Notes under the pieces: model-generated | Databases searched by the model: none | Told to the model about the DNA's origin: nothing | Seen by the model: only the letters and a program-made list of their open reading frames with translations | Program-made: the position numbers and the translations under genes | In this document: positions 36,323 to 46,436 of the stretch, one piece after another | How the letters are laid out: each line of letters opens with the position of its first letter | How positions within the stretch are numbered: position 1 is the first letter of the stretch | NCBI RefSeq assembly: GCF_000577275.2 | Contig: NZ_HG916855.1 | Coordinates: 744,001-808,000, forward strand | DNA from: Rhizobium favelukesii | GTDB lineage: Bacteria > Pseudomonadota > Alphaproteobacteria > Rhizobiales > Rhizobiaceae | Reading direction: 5' to 3' | Length of the DNA stretch: 64,000 bases

Positions 36323-37477
36323 TCAGCCACTCGGCGATCGCTCGAAGTCGAAGATGCTTTGCGTAGCCAACGCTGCAGCTCCTCTTGCCCAGGAGCTCGC
36401 AACCCAATCCGTTTGAAGCTCGGGTCGTGAGAAGAACAGGAATTCGTTCATCGATCGCTTGAGAGGTCCCAACAGCGCTTCACCGAATTGCACGGCCTCG
36501 CCTCCCACGACGATAATCTCGGGATCGAATAGATTCACCAAATCGGCCAAGTGTCTGCCGATACGTGATCCTGCTTCCTGTAGAATTGCAACGACAGCGT
36601 CCTCGCCCGCCTCGGCGGCGGCCACGAAATCGGTCCGGGTAGCCGGTTCACCCCGTTTGCGCCCCCATTCCGCGATCATGTATGGTTCCGCAGCATGGGC
36701 CATGAGACACCCGCGGCGTCCGCATTCGCACAGTTCACCTTGCGGTATCGTTGTAATATGGCCCAATTTGCCTGCCGCGCCGTTGCTGCCGTGGTATATT
36801 TCCCCGTTCAGGACGAGTGAACAGCCAATCCCAGCGCCGATGGCCAGGGCGGCGAAATTCCGGTGGTTGCGGCCCGCCCCAAACAGCTTTTGGGCGATAG
36901 CGAAAGCGTTGACGTCATCGTCTATCCAGACCGGCGCATGCACACGTTCGGCCAGGAGTTCGGCGAAGGGAAGATCATACCAACCAAAGCGCGGACTTTG
37001 CAGACACACCCCTTTCTTTGGGTCGACTTCGCCAGGAATCGACACGCCTATACCCATTATATCCTGCTCTTTGCGACCTGCTTGCGCCAACAGGCGCGGG
37101 ATCGCATCCTTGATCGCCTCAATCATGCCCTCGGGGGAGGTGTTCGCGACGGCTGTTTCCATGGTGGCGAGTGGGATGGTGGCGAGATCAGTCAGCACAC
37201 AGTCGATGCTGTTTCGATTGAGCTTGAAGCCCAGGGCGAGGTGAGCCTCGTAGTTGATGTCTACGGGGATCGGACGGCGACCGTTTGAGCTTGTGACGGC
37301 CTCCCGCTCTACAAGGAGCCGGTCTTCGATCAATTCGGTGACGACAAATGTTACGGCCGCCGGACTGAGACCAGTGATCACTGCCAGCTCGGCCCGAGAT
37401 ACCGGACCCCGGTTTCGCAGCAAGTTCAAGATCAACCGCCTGTTTAAGGCGCGTGACGTGCTCGCATTGCCTTTCAA
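36323..37477 (-). CDS. ROK family transcriptional repressor (zinc-motif type)
   Basis: A 384-residue regulator. The HTH is GPVSRAELAVITGLSPAAVT, then FVVTELIEDRLL (24-55). The ROK domain has DDDVNAFAIA (186-195), GKLGHITTIP with the zinc histidine (His240) and the full CECGRRGC zinc motif (250-257), unlike the ROK proteins at 19-21 kb. It is divergent from a family-1 sugar importer and a GH42 gene. A 27-bp palindrome 18 bases before its start is the likely operator. The inducer is presumably a galactoside or its product. Confidence 0.92.
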   Translation of the reverse strand: MKGNASTSRALNRRLILNLLRNRGPVSRAELAVITGLSPAAVTFVVTELIEDRLLVEREAVTSSNGRRPIPVDINYEAHLALGFKLNRNSIDCVLTDLATIPLATMETAVANTSPEGMIEAIKDAIPRLLAQAGRKEQDIMGIGVSIPGEVDPKKGVCLQSPRFGWYDLPFAELLAERVHAPVWIDDDVNAFAIAQKLFGAGRNHRNFAALAIGAGIGCSLVLNGEIYHGSNGAAGKLGHITTIPQGELCECGRRGCLMAHAAEPYMIAEWGRKRGEPATRTDFVAAAEAGEDAVVAILQEAGSRIGRHLADLVNLFDPEIIVVGGEAVQFGEALLGPLKRSMNEFLFFSRPELQTDWVASSWARGAAALATQSIFDFERSPSG

Positions 37478-37494
37478 ACTCTACCTCCTCGATT

Positions 37495-37521
37495 GAGTTA
37501 GTTTATTTCGTAAATTAACTC
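37495..37521. promoter_or_regulatory. palindromic operator of the second ROK regulator
   Basis: GAGTTA at 37495 mirrors TAACTC at 37516-37521, with inner TTTA and TAAA arms. Only two arm positions break the symmetry around the centre. A further CTAAC/GTTAG pair follows at 37527-37547. It lies in the divergent promoter of the ROK gene and the importer. Confidence 0.75.
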
Positions 37522-37686
37522 TTGTCCTAACTCAGAAGGTAGGTTAGCTTTTCGGCGTTGGCAATGAGGAGGAGACCGCGGCGCGAGATTTTTCTGGCCC
37601 GCATGTTCTCAAGCAAATTCACGTTCTAGAAGCCCGACCGCTGGTCCGTTCGGGCGAGGCGAAGCTTTGTCCTGGGAGGATTTTGA

Positions 37687-38967
37687 ATGACACCGAAAGA
37701 TATAACCACTCTGCTTAAAGGGGCGCCCGCGTCCCGACGCCATTTCCTAATCGGAGCCGGGACGGCACTCGCCGGAATATCACTGAGCGCTCCCGCTCTT
37801 GCCCAGAGCAAGGAAATGACGATCATCTCCAATATCGGCAACGCTTCGCAGCGCGAGGTCCTGCAGCGCATTGCCAGCGAGTACGAGAAGGTAAGTGGCG
37901 TCAAGGTGACCATCAACAACATGGATCACGAGGCTCACAAGACTGCGATCCGAAGCTATCTTGTGGTCGGTGCGCCGGACATTTGCTTCTGGTTTTCGGG
38001 TAACCGCATGAAGGCCTTCGTCAAGCGGGGGCTCTTCGACGATATCTCCGATCTCTTTGAACGCGAGAACTACAAGGCAGTGCTGGGCCCGACATTGAAT
38101 GCCGTGACTGTCGACGGAAAGCAGTATGGCTTGCCCCTCGGCGGGCTGCTGTGGGGGCTCTTCTATCGCAAGGACGTCTTTGCTGAGAAGGGGTGGTCAC
38201 CCCCGAAAACGATCAACGACCTGCTTGGGCTGGGCGAACAAGCCAAGTCCGCAGGAATGGTACCTGTGAGCATGGGGACCAAGGAGATGTGGCCCGCGGC
38301 CGGCTGGTTCGACCATATGAACCTGCGCATCAACGGCCTGGAAAAGCACATGGCACTGATGGACGGCACGATGTCCTATACCGATCCTGCGATCCTGCCT
38401 GTCTTCGATAAATGGGCAGAACTCATCAACGCGGGGATGTTCAGTGCCAACAGCACCTCGTCTGGCTGGGAACAGGCTTCTGCAGCCTTGGCGCAGAAGA
38501 AAGCGGCGATGATGGACCTTGCAGGCTTCATCAAGTACGGCTTCCCCGAGGGTCAGCAGGATCAAATCGCATTCACACCGTTTCCGCAGGTTGTGGAAGG
38601 CGTGGCGCGATACGAGGACTTTGCGCTGAATTCGATCCACGTCCCGAAGAATGCCAAGAACAAGGAAAGCGCGCGTGACTTCCTTGCTTATTTCTACAAG
38701 CCCGACAACCTTTCAGCCTTCCTGGAGACGGAAAGCGCCGTGCCGCCTCGCAGCGACTGCCCTCCGAGTAAAGACCCGCTCGTGAACGCGGCCGTCGAGT
38801 CTCTCAAGACCGTCGAGGGCTCCGCGCAGTACTACGACCGGGATACCGACCCGGATATGGCACAGGAAGGTCTTAAGGGGTTCCAGGAGTTCATGGCGAA
38901 GCCCGATCGGCGCGACCAGATTCTGGAACGGCTCGAAGGTACGCGAAAGCGCATCTTCAAGACCTAA
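37687..38967 (+). CDS. ABC transporter substrate-binding protein, family 1 (sugar), probably Tat-exported
   Basis: A 426-residue periplasmic protein. The N-terminus has SRRHFLIGAGTALAG (16-30), a twin-arginine-type signal, ending near APALAQ. Family-1 features include the GLPLGGLLWGLFYRKDVF segment and ARDFLAYFYKP. GGGAGG precedes the ATG. First gene of an operon with two permeases, an ATPase and a GH42 beta-galactosidase, so a galactose-containing oligosaccharide is a likely ligand. A 17-base stem-loop follows its stop. Confidence 0.93.
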   Translation: MTPKDITTLLKGAPASRRHFLIGAGTALAGISLSAPALAQSKEMTIISNIGNASQREVLQRIASEYEKVSGVKVTINNMDHEAHKTAIRSYLVVGAPDICFWFSGNRMKAFVKRGLFDDISDLFERENYKAVLGPTLNAVTVDGKQYGLPLGGLLWGLFYRKDVFAEKGWSPPKTINDLLGLGEQAKSAGMVPVSMGTKEMWPAAGWFDHMNLRINGLEKHMALMDGTMSYTDPAILPVFDKWAELINAGMFSANSTSSGWEQASAALAQKKAAMMDLAGFIKYGFPEGQQDQIAFTPFPQVVEGVARYEDFALNSIHVPKNAKNKESARDFLAYFYKPDNLSAFLETESAVPPRSDCPPSKDPLVNAAVESLKTVEGSAQYYDRDTDPDMAQEGLKGFQEFMAKPDRRDQILERLEGTRKRIFKT

Positions 38968-39005
38968 CCCCATCGCGGTCGCCTGTTTCTCCCCGGAGCT
39001 GTACC

Positions 39006-39048
39006 GCAGAAGGCAGGGCTGCAGATTAGCGGCAGCCCTGCCTTCTGC
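39006..39048 (+). other. strong stem-loop between binding protein and permease genes
   Basis: GCAGAAGGCAGGGCTGC (39006-39022) pairs perfectly with 39032-39048 across a 9-base loop. No T run follows, so it is more likely an mRNA 3'-end stabiliser or partial attenuator that raises binding-protein output over permeases than a simple terminator. Confidence 0.75.
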
Positions 39049-39104
39049 GAGCCAACCCAGCGTCTGGGGCTTGGACCCATCAACTTTTCCTGGAGTAGTC
39101 CTGA

Positions 39105-39989
39105 ATGTCCACTCTCTGGCGACGCCATCGACATTGGATAACGCCGACACTGTTCATCGCACCGGGTGCCCTGTTGTTTGGGGTGGTGATCATTGTCGCT
39201 TCCATCGAGACGATCTGGGTGTCGTTGTTTGAATGGGACGGCGTTGGCGTAAAACAATGGGTCGGTCTGGCCAACTATGTTCAGCTCCTGAATGACCCGC
39301 AGTTTTACATATCGCTCAAGAACAATCTCATCTGGCTCGCAATGTTCATGCTGGCGCCACCGCTCGGATTGGCGCTCGCGCTGCTCCTGAACCAGCCTAT
39401 CCGCGGCATGCGGATCATGAAATCCCTGTTCTTTGTGCCGCTGGTGCTCGCATCTGTTACGGTCGGCGTTGTCTTTACTTGGGTCTATGACCCGAGCTTC
39501 GGACTTCTCTCGCTTATCTTCGGATACTTTGGGGCGAGCGCACCCGCGTTGCTTTCCGACGAGCATTTCGTGACTTTCGCAGTCGTGGTCGCGGCCTTGT
39601 GGCCACAGGTGGCCTTCTGCCTCGTCCTGTTTCTGGCGGGCCTCAACAATCTGAGCGAAGACCTGATAGGGGCTGGGCGCGTCGACGGCGCGCGGGGCTG
39701 GCCGATGCTGTTTCATGTCGTTCTTCCCCAATTGCGCGAAGTCAGTTTCATCGCCTTGGCGGTGACGGTCATCGGCGCGCTTCGGTCATTCGACATGGTC
39801 GCCGTGATGACGTCGGGAGGGCCGTTCGGCTCCTCGACCGTTCTTGCATATCAGATGTACGAGCAGTCAATCTTTTCCTACCGTTTCGGCTATGGCGCGG
39901 CGATCGCGACGGTACTTTTCGTGATCATGGCAGCCTTTATCTCCTGGTACTTACGCACGCTTCTCAGGCCGGAAAGGGAGGGACTGTGA
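39105..39989 (+). CDS. ABC sugar transporter permease (MalF/UgpA type)
   Basis: A 294-residue inner-membrane protein with about six spans. The EAA-like loop is GAGRVDGARGWPMLFHVVLP. GGAG lies before the ATG. It follows the stem-loop and overlaps the second permease by one base (TGATG arrangement). Confidence 0.92.
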   Translation: MSTLWRRHRHWITPTLFIAPGALLFGVVIIVASIETIWVSLFEWDGVGVKQWVGLANYVQLLNDPQFYISLKNNLIWLAMFMLAPPLGLALALLLNQPIRGMRIMKSLFFVPLVLASVTVGVVFTWVYDPSFGLLSLIFGYFGASAPALLSDEHFVTFAVVVAALWPQVAFCLVLFLAGLNNLSEDLIGAGRVDGARGWPMLFHVVLPQLREVSFIALAVTVIGALRSFDMVAVMTSGGPFGSSTVLAYQMYEQSIFSYRFGYGAAIATVLFVIMAAFISWYLRTLLRPEREGL

Positions 39990-40840
39990 TGTACCCAAGG
40001 TCCATACCGGAAGACGTGCCGGTTCGGCGGTTCGCGTATGGTGCGATGGTCGCTTTGATCCTCGCTCTCTGGCTCGTCCCGCTGCTGGCAGTCATGGCGA
40101 CGTCGCTGCGATCATTCGAGGAAGTGATGGCGGGCAACTATTGGGGTTGGCCGAGGAGCTTCAATTTCATTGAGAACTACACGGCTGTGTTCACGCAGAC
40201 CGCCATGGCGCGATACTTCCTCAACAGCCTGATCGTGACATTGCCGTCGGTGGGCGGCGTACTCGTTCTCTCCACGCTTTCAGGCTTCGTGCTGTCTCGC
40301 TACCGCTTTCGCGGGGCGGATCTGATGTTTGCGCTGTTCGTCGGGGGAAACTTCCTTCCAGCCCAGATCATGATGATCCCGGTCAGGGATTTGATGGTCT
40401 CCATCGGACTCTATGATACCTACTACGCGCTCATTGTTTTCCACGTGGCCTTTCAAACGGGCTTCGCGACACTCTTCATGCGCAACTTCATCGCCGCGCT
40501 TCCAGACGAGCTTTTCCAAGCCGCCCGCGCAGAAGGCGCGTCGCCATGGCAGACACTTTGGCACGTTGTTCTCCCGTTGATCCGACCGGCGTTGGCAGCA
40601 CTCGCGATCCTGACATTCACCTTTGTCTGGAACGATTACTTCTGGGCAATCGTGCTGACGCAGAGCGATGCGGTAAAGCCCGTGACAGCCGGCCTTAGCA
40701 ATCTGCGAGGGGAGTGGGTGTCTGCGTGGAATCTGGTAGCGGCGGCAACGATCATGGTCGCAATTCCTCCAGTCGTCATGTTCTTCCTCATGCAGCGGCA
40801 CTTCATCGCCGGCCTGACCGTCGGTGCGGTCAAGGGCTGA
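39989..40840 (+). CDS. ABC sugar transporter permease (MalG/UgpE type)
   Basis: A 283-residue inner-membrane protein. The EAA loop is QAARAEGASPWQTLWHVVLP and the SGFVLSRYRFRG segment is typical. The ATG at 39989 overlaps the previous stop and has GGGAGG just upstream; the longer open frame before it is not coding. Confidence 0.92.
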   Translation: MYPRSIPEDVPVRRFAYGAMVALILALWLVPLLAVMATSLRSFEEVMAGNYWGWPRSFNFIENYTAVFTQTAMARYFLNSLIVTLPSVGGVLVLSTLSGFVLSRYRFRGADLMFALFVGGNFLPAQIMMIPVRDLMVSIGLYDTYYALIVFHVAFQTGFATLFMRNFIAALPDELFQAARAEGASPWQTLWHVVLPLIRPALAALAILTFTFVWNDYFWAIVLTQSDAVKPVTAGLSNLRGEWVSAWNLVAAATIMVAIPPVVMFFLMQRHFIAGLTVGAVKG

Positions 40841-40865
40841 GGCGAAAACTCAAGGAATACATAAG

Positions 40866-42002
40866 ATGGTCAGTGTCGAACTTATCAACATCGAGAAACA
40901 TTATGGGGGCTACCATGCCCTTAGGGACGTCAACCTGGTCATCGAGGAAGGTGAGTTCGTTGTCATGGTCGGGCCGTCGGGATGCGGCAAGTCGACCTTG
41001 CTGAAGACGATCGCCGGCCTTGAGACGACCAGTTCGGGAAAGCTGCTGATCAGGGGACGGGATGTGACCAGATTGGAGCCTGGCGACAGAGGCATTGCCA
41101 TGGTGTTCCAGTCCTACGCGCTTTACCCGCACATGAGCGTTGCCGAAAACATGGGGTTCGGCCTCAGAATGGCCAAGCGACCGAAGACCGAAATCGATGC
41201 CGCGGTTGCCCGCGCCGCCACAATTCTTCGTCTTGAAGAGCAACTTGAGAAGAAGCCGAAGCAGTTGTCCGGCGGGCAGCGGCAGCGTGTTGCCATCGGC
41301 CGTGCCATCACACGCTCGCCCGACGTCTTCCTGTTCGACGAGCCTCTTTCCAATCTCGACGCCGCCTTGCGCACCCAAATGCGGGTCGAGCTGTCGACGC
41401 TCCACTCCCGGCTCGCATCAACGATGATCTACGTTACCCATGACCAGGTCGAAGCGATGACAATGGCGAGCCGGATCGTTGTGCTCAATCAGGGCACAAT
41501 CGAACAAGTCGGCGCTCCGCTCAGTCTCTACAACAACCCCGACAACGTCTTCGTCGCTGGTTTCCTTGGAGCGCCCCGCATGAACTTCGTCGCGGGACGG
41601 GTGGCTGAAACCAGTGGATCGGGTGCGCGGATTACAGGTGCCGGCGGACTGGAGCTTGCTTTTGACCGTCTCACCGACAAGGTTTCGGTAGGCGATACGG
41701 TCACGGTCGGTGTTCGGCCCGAACGGCTTCGGCTCGACGACGACTTCGCCGAAATCCGCTTTCCTGGAAACGTGCGTCTGACCGAGTATCTGGGACGAGA
41801 AACGATCGTTTACGTCGACGCCGGACCACTGGTCACGACAGGATCGGACAGCGGCACGACCGTTTTCACCGTTCAGATCGCGGACGTCAAACCCTTTCAA
41901 AACGATCGCTTGGTGTCGGTCGGCTTCGATCCAGCCGATGCCTACCTTTTTGGGCCCGGCGGCAAAACCATCACCCCTCCCAAGGCCGTCGCGACAATCT
42001 AA
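40866..42002 (+). CDS. ABC transporter ATP-binding protein (UgpC/MsmX type)
   Basis: A 378-residue ATPase. Walker A is GPSGCGKST (36-44), signature LSGGQRQR, Walker [13 protein letters not shown], with a C-terminal TOBE domain. The ATG at 40866 gives MVSVELINIEKHYGG, the normal family start. It lies 25 bases after the second permease and 17 bases before the GH42 gene. Confidence 0.93.
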   Translation: MVSVELINIEKHYGGYHALRDVNLVIEEGEFVVMVGPSGCGKSTLLKTIAGLETTSSGKLLIRGRDVTRLEPGDRGIAMVFQSYALYPHMSVAENMGFGLRMAKRPKTEIDAAVARAATILRLEEQLEKKPKQLSGGQRQRVAIGRAITRSPDVFLFDEPLSNLDAALRTQMRVELSTLHSRLASTMIYVTHDQVEAMTMASRIVVLNQGTIEQVGAPLSLYNNPDNVFVAGFLGAPRMNFVAGRVAETSGSGARITGAGGLELAFDRLTDKVSVGDTVTVGVRPERLRLDDDFAEIRFPGNVRLTEYLGRETIVYVDAGPLVTTGSDSGTTVFTVQIADVKPFQNDRLVSVGFDPADAYLFGPGGKTITPPKAVATI

Positions 42003-42019
42003 GCAAGGATGAAACAGTC

Positions 42020-44155
42020 ATGAAGCGTACCCCTCCTGCACCGCTTTCGGTTTGGCGCACTCTCAATCTCGATGACTTTCTCCTGGGCGTTCCACACTAT
42101 CCGGAGCACGTTGACGAGAGCTATTGGCTGCGCGATGCCCAGCGAATGGCGGCGGCCGGTTTCAACGTCGTGCGCCTTGGCGAGTTTGCATGGCACCTGA
42201 TCGAACCTCAGGAGGGGCACTTCGACTTTTCGCTGTTCGATCGGGCCATCGATGTCTTGGCCTGCGAAGGTATCAAGACGATCTTCTGCACGCCGACTGC
42301 GACGCCACCGCGTTGGCTGACATCAACCTATCCTGAGGTGCTGCGCACGGACGAGTGGGGCCGCACAGCGTCTCACGGCTCGCGCCAACACGCAGACACG
42401 AACAGCCCTGTCTACCGTATTCACAGCCGACGCATCACGGAGGCTTTGGCCCGGCACTACGCGGGCAATCCGAACGTCATCGGCTGGCAAACCGACAATG
42501 AATTGAACACGACTGTGTCGACGTCATACGCCGAGGCAACCGAACGGGAGTTCCGGCGCTATCTTCGGGATCGCTATGAAACCATTGCGGCGTTGAATTT
42601 CGCGTGGGGCGGGAACTTCTGGGCGCTGGCCTACGACAACTTTGACCAGATCGCTGTGCCTCGAAAGGACAATCCGGGTTTTCCTGCTCCAGGGCACCTG
42701 CAGGACTATCACCGGTTCCTGGCGCATGCGACGGCTGTCTTCCAGCATGACCAGGTGGAAATTCTCCGTCGAGCGAACTCCGACTGGTTCATCTTCCACA
42801 ATCTCGGCCGTCTTGAAGACATCGATTTCCGCGGTCAGTTCGGTCAGGACCTCGACTTCCTTGGCTTCGACGTTTACCCGATGCTCTACGACGAGATGAG
42901 GCGCAGCGGTGGTCATCCCGCCACTCAAGCCTTGCATCTTGACATCTGCCGCGCCTATTCAGGCAATTTCATCGTTCCCGAACAGGCTTCAGGCTTCGGG
43001 AGTCAGCCTGGTTTCTCGACAATGACGCCTGAGCCGGGTGAGATGCGACGGATGGCACTGAGCTCTGTCGCCCGTGGGGCCGACGGCCTCCTGTTTTTCC
43101 GCTGGCGTCCAGCACATTTCGGCGCCGAAATTTACTGGATGGGTATCATTGACCACGATGACGTGCCCCGCCGCCGCTACCAGGAAGCCGTTCAGTTCGC
43201 CGGGGATATCAGCAAGATAAAGCCGCACCTGCTTGGTACGACTGTGCGCATGGACGTCGCCATCGCCGGCGCGGACTTCGACAATCAGGAGGCCTATAAG
43301 ACTTATCCCATGGGTATGCCAAGCCCCTTGGAAGACGGGCTGCTTCTCCATCGCTACTGCTATTCCAGGGGTATAGCGTGTGGCTTCATCCATCCCGAAG
43401 ACGACTTGTCGCGGATCAAGATCCTATATGTGCCGCATTGGGTAATCTGGCGACCGGAATGGAACGAGAATGTGGAAGCGTTCGTCAAGGATGGCGGGAC
43501 CTTGATTGTCGGTGCGATGACGGGGACCAGAGACGAGAACAACCATATTCCAACCGAACTCGCTCCGCGAGCGGGACTATCCAGACTATGCGGCGTTCGC
43601 GTCGAGGAGTTCGGCCGTCTCGCAGAGCCGGGTGCCGATGGGCTCTTCGGCCTGCACGGAACTGAGTACGGCCTCCACAATCCAGCGAAGCGTCTGCCGG
43701 CGAGTTCGGCGACCAGACGTTACAGTTTCAGTCTCGGCAACCAGGAGTACGACGCAGCGCACCTGTACGAGCTTCTTCGGCTCGACGATGACGTGAAGGT
43801 CATCGGGCGATGGACAAACCGCTTCGCCAGCGGTCGACCAATGGTTACAGTCCGCAGGTTCGGTAACGGTCGTGCGGTTTATGTCGGAACGTATCTAACC
43901 GAACCGTTGGTCGAAGCCTTGGCGACCCAATTGTTCGCAGAAAGCAATGTTCAACCTCTTCTCCAGGACTTGCCGCCGAATGTGGAAGTCACAATGCGGG
44001 AGGCCGATGACCGCAAGTTGCTGTTCGTCCTAAATTGCGACGCCGAAGCAACGGAAATCAAAACTCCTCCGCAAGGCATCGATCTAATCACCGGTCGGCG
44101 TGTCGAAGAAAAGTTGACGCTGGGCCCACATGAATGCGCTGTAATTCAGTTCTAA
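42020..44155 (+). CDS. GH42 beta-galactosidase
   Basis: A 711-residue glycosidase with the GH42 layout. A TIM barrel begins VPHYPEHVDESYWLRDAQRM and holds the acid/base Glu161 in GWQTDNELN and the nucleophile Glu321 in FIVPEQASGF. A trimerisation-type domain and a C-terminal beta domain follow. No signal peptide is present, so it cleaves beta-galactosides in the cytoplasm after uptake by the preceding importer. AAGGA precedes the ATG. Last gene of the ROK-controlled operon. Confidence 0.94.
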   Translation: MKRTPPAPLSVWRTLNLDDFLLGVPHYPEHVDESYWLRDAQRMAAAGFNVVRLGEFAWHLIEPQEGHFDFSLFDRAIDVLACEGIKTIFCTPTATPPRWLTSTYPEVLRTDEWGRTASHGSRQHADTNSPVYRIHSRRITEALARHYAGNPNVIGWQTDNELNTTVSTSYAEATEREFRRYLRDRYETIAALNFAWGGNFWALAYDNFDQIAVPRKDNPGFPAPGHLQDYHRFLAHATAVFQHDQVEILRRANSDWFIFHNLGRLEDIDFRGQFGQDLDFLGFDVYPMLYDEMRRSGGHPATQALHLDICRAYSGNFIVPEQASGFGSQPGFSTMTPEPGEMRRMALSSVARGADGLLFFRWRPAHFGAEIYWMGIIDHDDVPRRRYQEAVQFAGDISKIKPHLLGTTVRMDVAIAGADFDNQEAYKTYPMGMPSPLEDGLLLHRYCYSRGIACGFIHPEDDLSRIKILYVPHWVIWRPEWNENVEAFVKDGGTLIVGAMTGTRDENNHIPTELAPRAGLSRLCGVRVEEFGRLAEPGADGLFGLHGTEYGLHNPAKRLPASSATRRYSFSLGNQEYDAAHLYELLRLDDDVKVIGRWTNRFASGRPMVTVRRFGNGRAVYVGTYLTEPLVEALATQLFAESNVQPLLQDLPPNVEVTMREADDRKLLFVLNCDAEATEIKTPPQGIDLITGRRVEEKLTLGPHECAVIQF

Positions 44156-44531
44156 AGAGCAGCAATATCCTGCCAAAAGCTTCGAAACTCGAATTTGCAA
44201 GCTTAGCTCAGGAAGCGTTGAAGGCGCCGCGAAAACGGACGTCAACGACTGCTGTCAGCCATCGCGAGTTTGCAAGTTCGATTTCTCTCAAGGCGACTGT
44301 CTGGCGAGGCCATTACGCATATTGCAGTTGATTGAAGTTGCTCCAGCAAAGACGCCGACTTCAATCTCGTGCTGTTTGAGGAAGACCCTCGACCGGGTAG
44401 CCGAGGGCCGCCCCGGTACGGAGACATGACCGGGCAGATGGGGCGGATCGCGCCGACTGACCTTGCCATGATAATAGGGTTAGGACCTGCCAAGCGAGGA
44501 TGCCCCAACGGCCGAGAGGCGAACATTTGGG
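44156..44531. other. gene-free stretch between convergent units
   Basis: No frame has a ribosome site and a recognisable product. An open frame from 44369 reads through into the antisense of the AraC gene and is not credible. No clear T-tailed terminator was seen for either neighbour. Confidence 0.5.
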
Positions 44532-45665
44532 CTACCCTTGCAACCTTCGAAGAAGCACGCCCAATCGCTCCTCGGATGGGCAGTCCTCAAGATCTGGGCG
44601 AACCGGTATGCCACCCCCTTCTCGGTTCCTCACTTCGCTCGGGCTATAACCGAACGCTCGCTTGAACGCGCGGCCAAACTCGGCGCCGTCGCTGAAACCG
44701 CGCTCTTCGGCAATCTGAAATATCAGCCGCCGATCGTTGGGGTCGGTCAACGCCGCATAAGCACTCAGCAACCGACGATGCTGAATGTAATGCATCACCC
44801 CGCCGAAGGGCTCGAACAGGTTGTAAAGGCGCGTGCGCGAGACCCCGAGCTCCCGTCGCACCATCTCACTTCCGAGTTTCGGGTCGAGCAACCGGTTGTG
44901 CACCAGTTGCCGTGCCCTTTCGAGAAGCACATTGGCGATCGGTCCTTCGGCCGCCTCGATATGATCTGCGGATGGCGACACACAGGCAAGGATCATTGCC
45001 CGTGTGGCGGCCGCGAGCCCCGGCAGATCGGCCCTGGCGAGCATCGGCAGACGATTGGCGACGTCAATCAGGTAGTCCGAGAACAATCGTCCCATGCCTG
45101 TCCCAAGCGTCGAAAATTCCGCCGAGCTAAGCGTGGCCGCCGTCTCAAGCGAAAGATCGCGCGGCACGAACAGCACGAGCATTTCGCCTTGATCGACGAC
45201 GCCGGTGAAAGAGCGACCAAGCGAATGAATCTGGGCCTCACCGGGACCCGCGGTAAACACACTTCTTCCCGCATCGGTCCTAATCTTTCCAGACAGCAGG
45301 ATCGTCATTGTCCAGTGATCGATCGGATCCCGCCTAAGATGTCCCGGCAGGCTGGAAAATGCGAGGCTGTCAGTACTGATTTGAGCAAGCAAAAGACTGC
45401 CAAGGTCCCAAAGCTTCTGCCGGCCGTGGAAGGCGGCGGTCGTCGGGTCGATGTCAGCCAGTTCGAGCATAGGCTCGAAACTACTGTGCCATGCCGCAAA
45501 CTGATCCGGTCGCGGCAACCCTGCGGTCGAAAATTCAAAGGAGGGCAAGGACGATGCCCTCTCGTCTTCCCAAGCCGCCGCCTCGCAATTCGGGCTCGCA
45601 AGGCTTTCGTCGTCCAGGTGCCGTGCGAGCAACCCGACAGGCGCTGTGCCGTCTTCGGTCCTCAT
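44532..45665 (-). CDS. AraC family transcriptional regulator
   Basis: A 377-residue regulator. The N-terminal two thirds carries an AraC-binding-domain-2-like sensor. The C-terminal (about 270-350) has the two AraC HTH units: LGVSRTRLYNLFEPFGGVMH and QIAEERGFSDGAEFGRAFKR, then FGYSPSEVR. AGGAG lies 9 bases before the ATG. It is divergent from a lipoprotein hydrolase gene with a 771-base gap. Its target and ligand are unknown. Confidence 0.92.
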   Translation of the reverse strand: MRTEDGTAPVGLLARHLDDESLASPNCEAAAWEDERASSLPSFEFSTAGLPRPDQFAAWHSSFEPMLELADIDPTTAAFHGRQKLWDLGSLLLAQISTDSLAFSSLPGHLRRDPIDHWTMTILLSGKIRTDAGRSVFTAGPGEAQIHSLGRSFTGVVDQGEMLVLFVPRDLSLETAATLSSAEFSTLGTGMGRLFSDYLIDVANRLPMLARADLPGLAAATRAMILACVSPSADHIEAAEGPIANVLLERARQLVHNRLLDPKLGSEMVRRELGVSRTRLYNLFEPFGGVMHYIQHRRLLSAYAALTDPNDRRLIFQIAEERGFSDGAEFGRAFKRAFGYSPSEVRNREGGGIPVRPDLEDCPSEERLGVLLRRLQG

Positions 45666-46436
45666 CGCATCAACTCCTGGGGGCCGATGTCAGCGCGCAA
45701 CCGGTTGCCGGTGCCGGAACGTTCATCCCTAAAGACATGGAATTTAAACGCAAATTCCGACGCGCGCCGTCGTGTCGCGGCATGATTTTCGCCCGCACCA
45801 TGAGCGAGGCCGCACCGTCAGCGTGCCCGCCAAACAGATTGCGGCGTATCGTCGTGCGATCCGTGTCGAAGCGTTTCCAGCAGTTCGAAGACGCGCTGGC
45901 TGGAGTGCGGGGTCTGCGCTGAAGGCGACCACCTGAAATGGCAACGATCCTCTCGAGGGTGTAGGTCGTTGCCAAGTCTGTGGAAAGACTGGTTGAGAGA
46001 ACAGAAAAAAATGTGCAGTTCATTCGTACTCTCCTCTTGGGGGCCAGGTGACGACTGAATGATGCAAGCGAACTGTTTTCTGCGGGCTTTGAGAATGGCC
46101 TTCCATCCGCACGCGGTGAATGCCGAATATTTCAGCGTTCATCTCGGCAAATGGCGATAAGCCCCCAGTGGTGGCATTTCCTCCAAACCACAATCTAGCC
46201 ATTTCGTCTTGTCTTCTCAACCGTCAGATGCATCAGGATCAAGGCGACTTCGCTGTCGATGGACCTTACGCTGTCTGCGCCCCAAAATTCATCTACCGAA
46301 CCTGGCGCGGATAGCCTAGAACTACGATACGCTTCGCTTCATGCGTGTAGCCCGCGTGAGCGACCATAACCGATTGTCCGCGAGACACCTTGTTGTCGAC
46401 CGATTTGACCAGCTCGCCAGGGAATAAGACCGAGCC
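45666..46436. other. long gene-free stretch upstream of two divergent genes
   Basis: Short open frames occur on both strands but none has a convincing start or motif. The region must hold the promoters of the AraC gene and of the hydrolase at 46437. It may also contain decayed sequence. Confidence 0.5.

Noticed and set aside
44538..45785. A 415-codon plus-strand frame opposite the AraC gene
   Set aside because: Composition is typical of antisense frames (Arg/Gln/His rich) and there are no motifs; the AraC HTH motifs on the minus strand are decisive.
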